NCBI GenBank assembly: GCA_028869355.1
Contig: JAGWSK010000184.1
Coordinates: forward strand, 1 to 7,189
Length of the DNA stretch: 7,189 nucleotides
Reading direction: 5' to 3'
Source of the DNA: Alphaproteobacteria bacterium
GTDB lineage: Bacteria > Pseudomonadota > Alphaproteobacteria > Micropepsales > Micropepsaceae
Below the pieces are notes generated by a model, which worked only from the letters and a program-made list of their open reading frames with translations, searched no databases and was not told the origin of the DNA. The position numbers and the translations under genes are program-made. The first letter of the stretch is position 1. Each line of letters begins with the position of its first letter. Below, one piece after another: positions 6,800 to 7,189 of the stretch.

Positions 6800-7189
6800 T
6801 TATTGCGCGACATCGGATGGGCGGGATTCGACCAATTGCAGTACCGCCTGCAAACGATCGGCAATATCGCTTTCACCCGCGGCTTTGGCGACGTTGAGTG
6901 CCGAAAGTATCCTGTTTTTGAGACCGAGACTCATTTCCGGGACATTGTCGACGTCGATCTCATAACCGACGCGGGCGATCGCGCGAATCCTGATTCCCGT
7001 ATCGGCAAGTTTTTTGCGCAAGGAATGAACCGCAACACGGATAGAGACCGGGGCCGTCTCCGGCTCGCTTGCTCCGTATACCTGTTCAATCAGCACGCCC
7101 AGCGGAACGACGCGCGGGCGGTTGAGGAGCAGCAAATGCAGAATATCGGCTTCGTGCGGAGAAAGTCGTATCTGGCGGGATTCGAAAAA
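6800..7189 (-). CDS. Transcriptional regulator with OmpR/PhoB-type winged-helix domain, 3' part only
   Basis: The open frame enters from the window edge and ends at TAA (6802-6800), giving 129 residues with no start visible. Residues 7-78 fit the Trans_Reg_C winged helix. RLSPHEADILHLL is the start of helix 1, followed by NRPRVVPLGVLIEQVYG. The recognition helix region VSIRVAVHSLRKKL (48-61) matches the family's VDVHISRLRKKL consensus, and IRAIARVGYEI (68-78) is the wing with the conserved GY. OmpR-family response regulators usually end within a few residues of that motif. This protein continues for about 50 more, with a probable pair of amphipathic helices (LGLKNRILSALNVAKAAG, DIADRLQAVLQLVES). 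An N-terminal receiver domain is expected but lies outside the window. A ToxR/CadC-like or stand-alone winged-helix regulator is also possible. Target genes are unknown; alr is the next gene on the same strand, 164 bases away. Confidence 0.85.
   Translation of the reverse strand, partial: FFESRQIRLSPHEADILHLLLLNRPRVVPLGVLIEQVYGASEPETAPVSIRVAVHSLRKKLADTGIRIRAIARVGYEIDVDNVPEMSLGLKNRILSALNVAKAAGESDIADRLQAVLQLVESRPSDVAQ

Noticed and set aside
5947..6897. Plus-strand open frame of 316 codons crossing the alr upstream gap
   Set aside because: It is mostly antisense to alr, with a Ser/Arg/Ala-rich composition typical of a shadow frame and no motifs or ribosome-binding sequence.
1..7189. Mobile element, CRISPR array, tRNA or defence system
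   Set aside because: No transposase or integrase motifs, spaced direct repeats, tRNA-like cloverleaf or toxin/defence domains were seen. All genes are core housekeeping types with uniform base composition.

Overview
The window is a compact stretch of bacterial chromosome with all supportable genes on the minus strand. It is moderately GC-rich, intergenic gaps are short, and several genes appear to start at GTG. The order alr - mlaE - mlaF - radA - cvpA - purF - SDR, together with protein details such as alr ending in an LTSIGPRVHR-type tail and a [4Fe-4S]-type PurF, suggests an alphaproteobacterium. This is inferred from remembered gene order and motifs; no search was run.

Read in the direction of transcription (high to low coordinates), the window opens with the 3' part of a regulator carrying an OmpR/PhoB-type winged-helix domain (7189-6800). 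A 164-base non-coding gap follows (6799-6636) that holds two short hairpin-capable repeats. Next come alanine racemase (alr, 6635-5511), a 73-base gap with a small hairpin directly after the alr stop, the lipid-transport permease MlaE (5437-4631), its ATPase MlaF (4623-3850), the recombination ATPase RadA (3839-2478), a 58-base gap, the membrane protein CvpA (2419-1871), amidophosphoribosyltransferase PurF (1862-411), and the N-terminal 138 residues of a short-chain dehydrogenase (414-1), which runs off the window.

Spacing suggests two tightly coupled blocks. In mlaE-mlaF-radA the gaps are 7 and 10 bases, with ribosome-binding sequence overlapping or adjoining the upstream stop. In cvpA-purF-SDR there is an 8-base gap and then a 4-base GTGA stop/start overlap. 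The genes cover housekeeping functions: D-alanine supply for peptidoglycan, envelope phospholipid transport, recombination-intermediate processing, and the first step of purine synthesis. No mobile element, CRISPR array, tRNA, rRNA or defence-like module was seen. I see no undescribed system. The points most worth checking are the unusual C-terminal tail on the regulator, the mlaEF pair without a visible MCE partner, an atypical active-site residue in Alr, and the small hairpins flanking alr.
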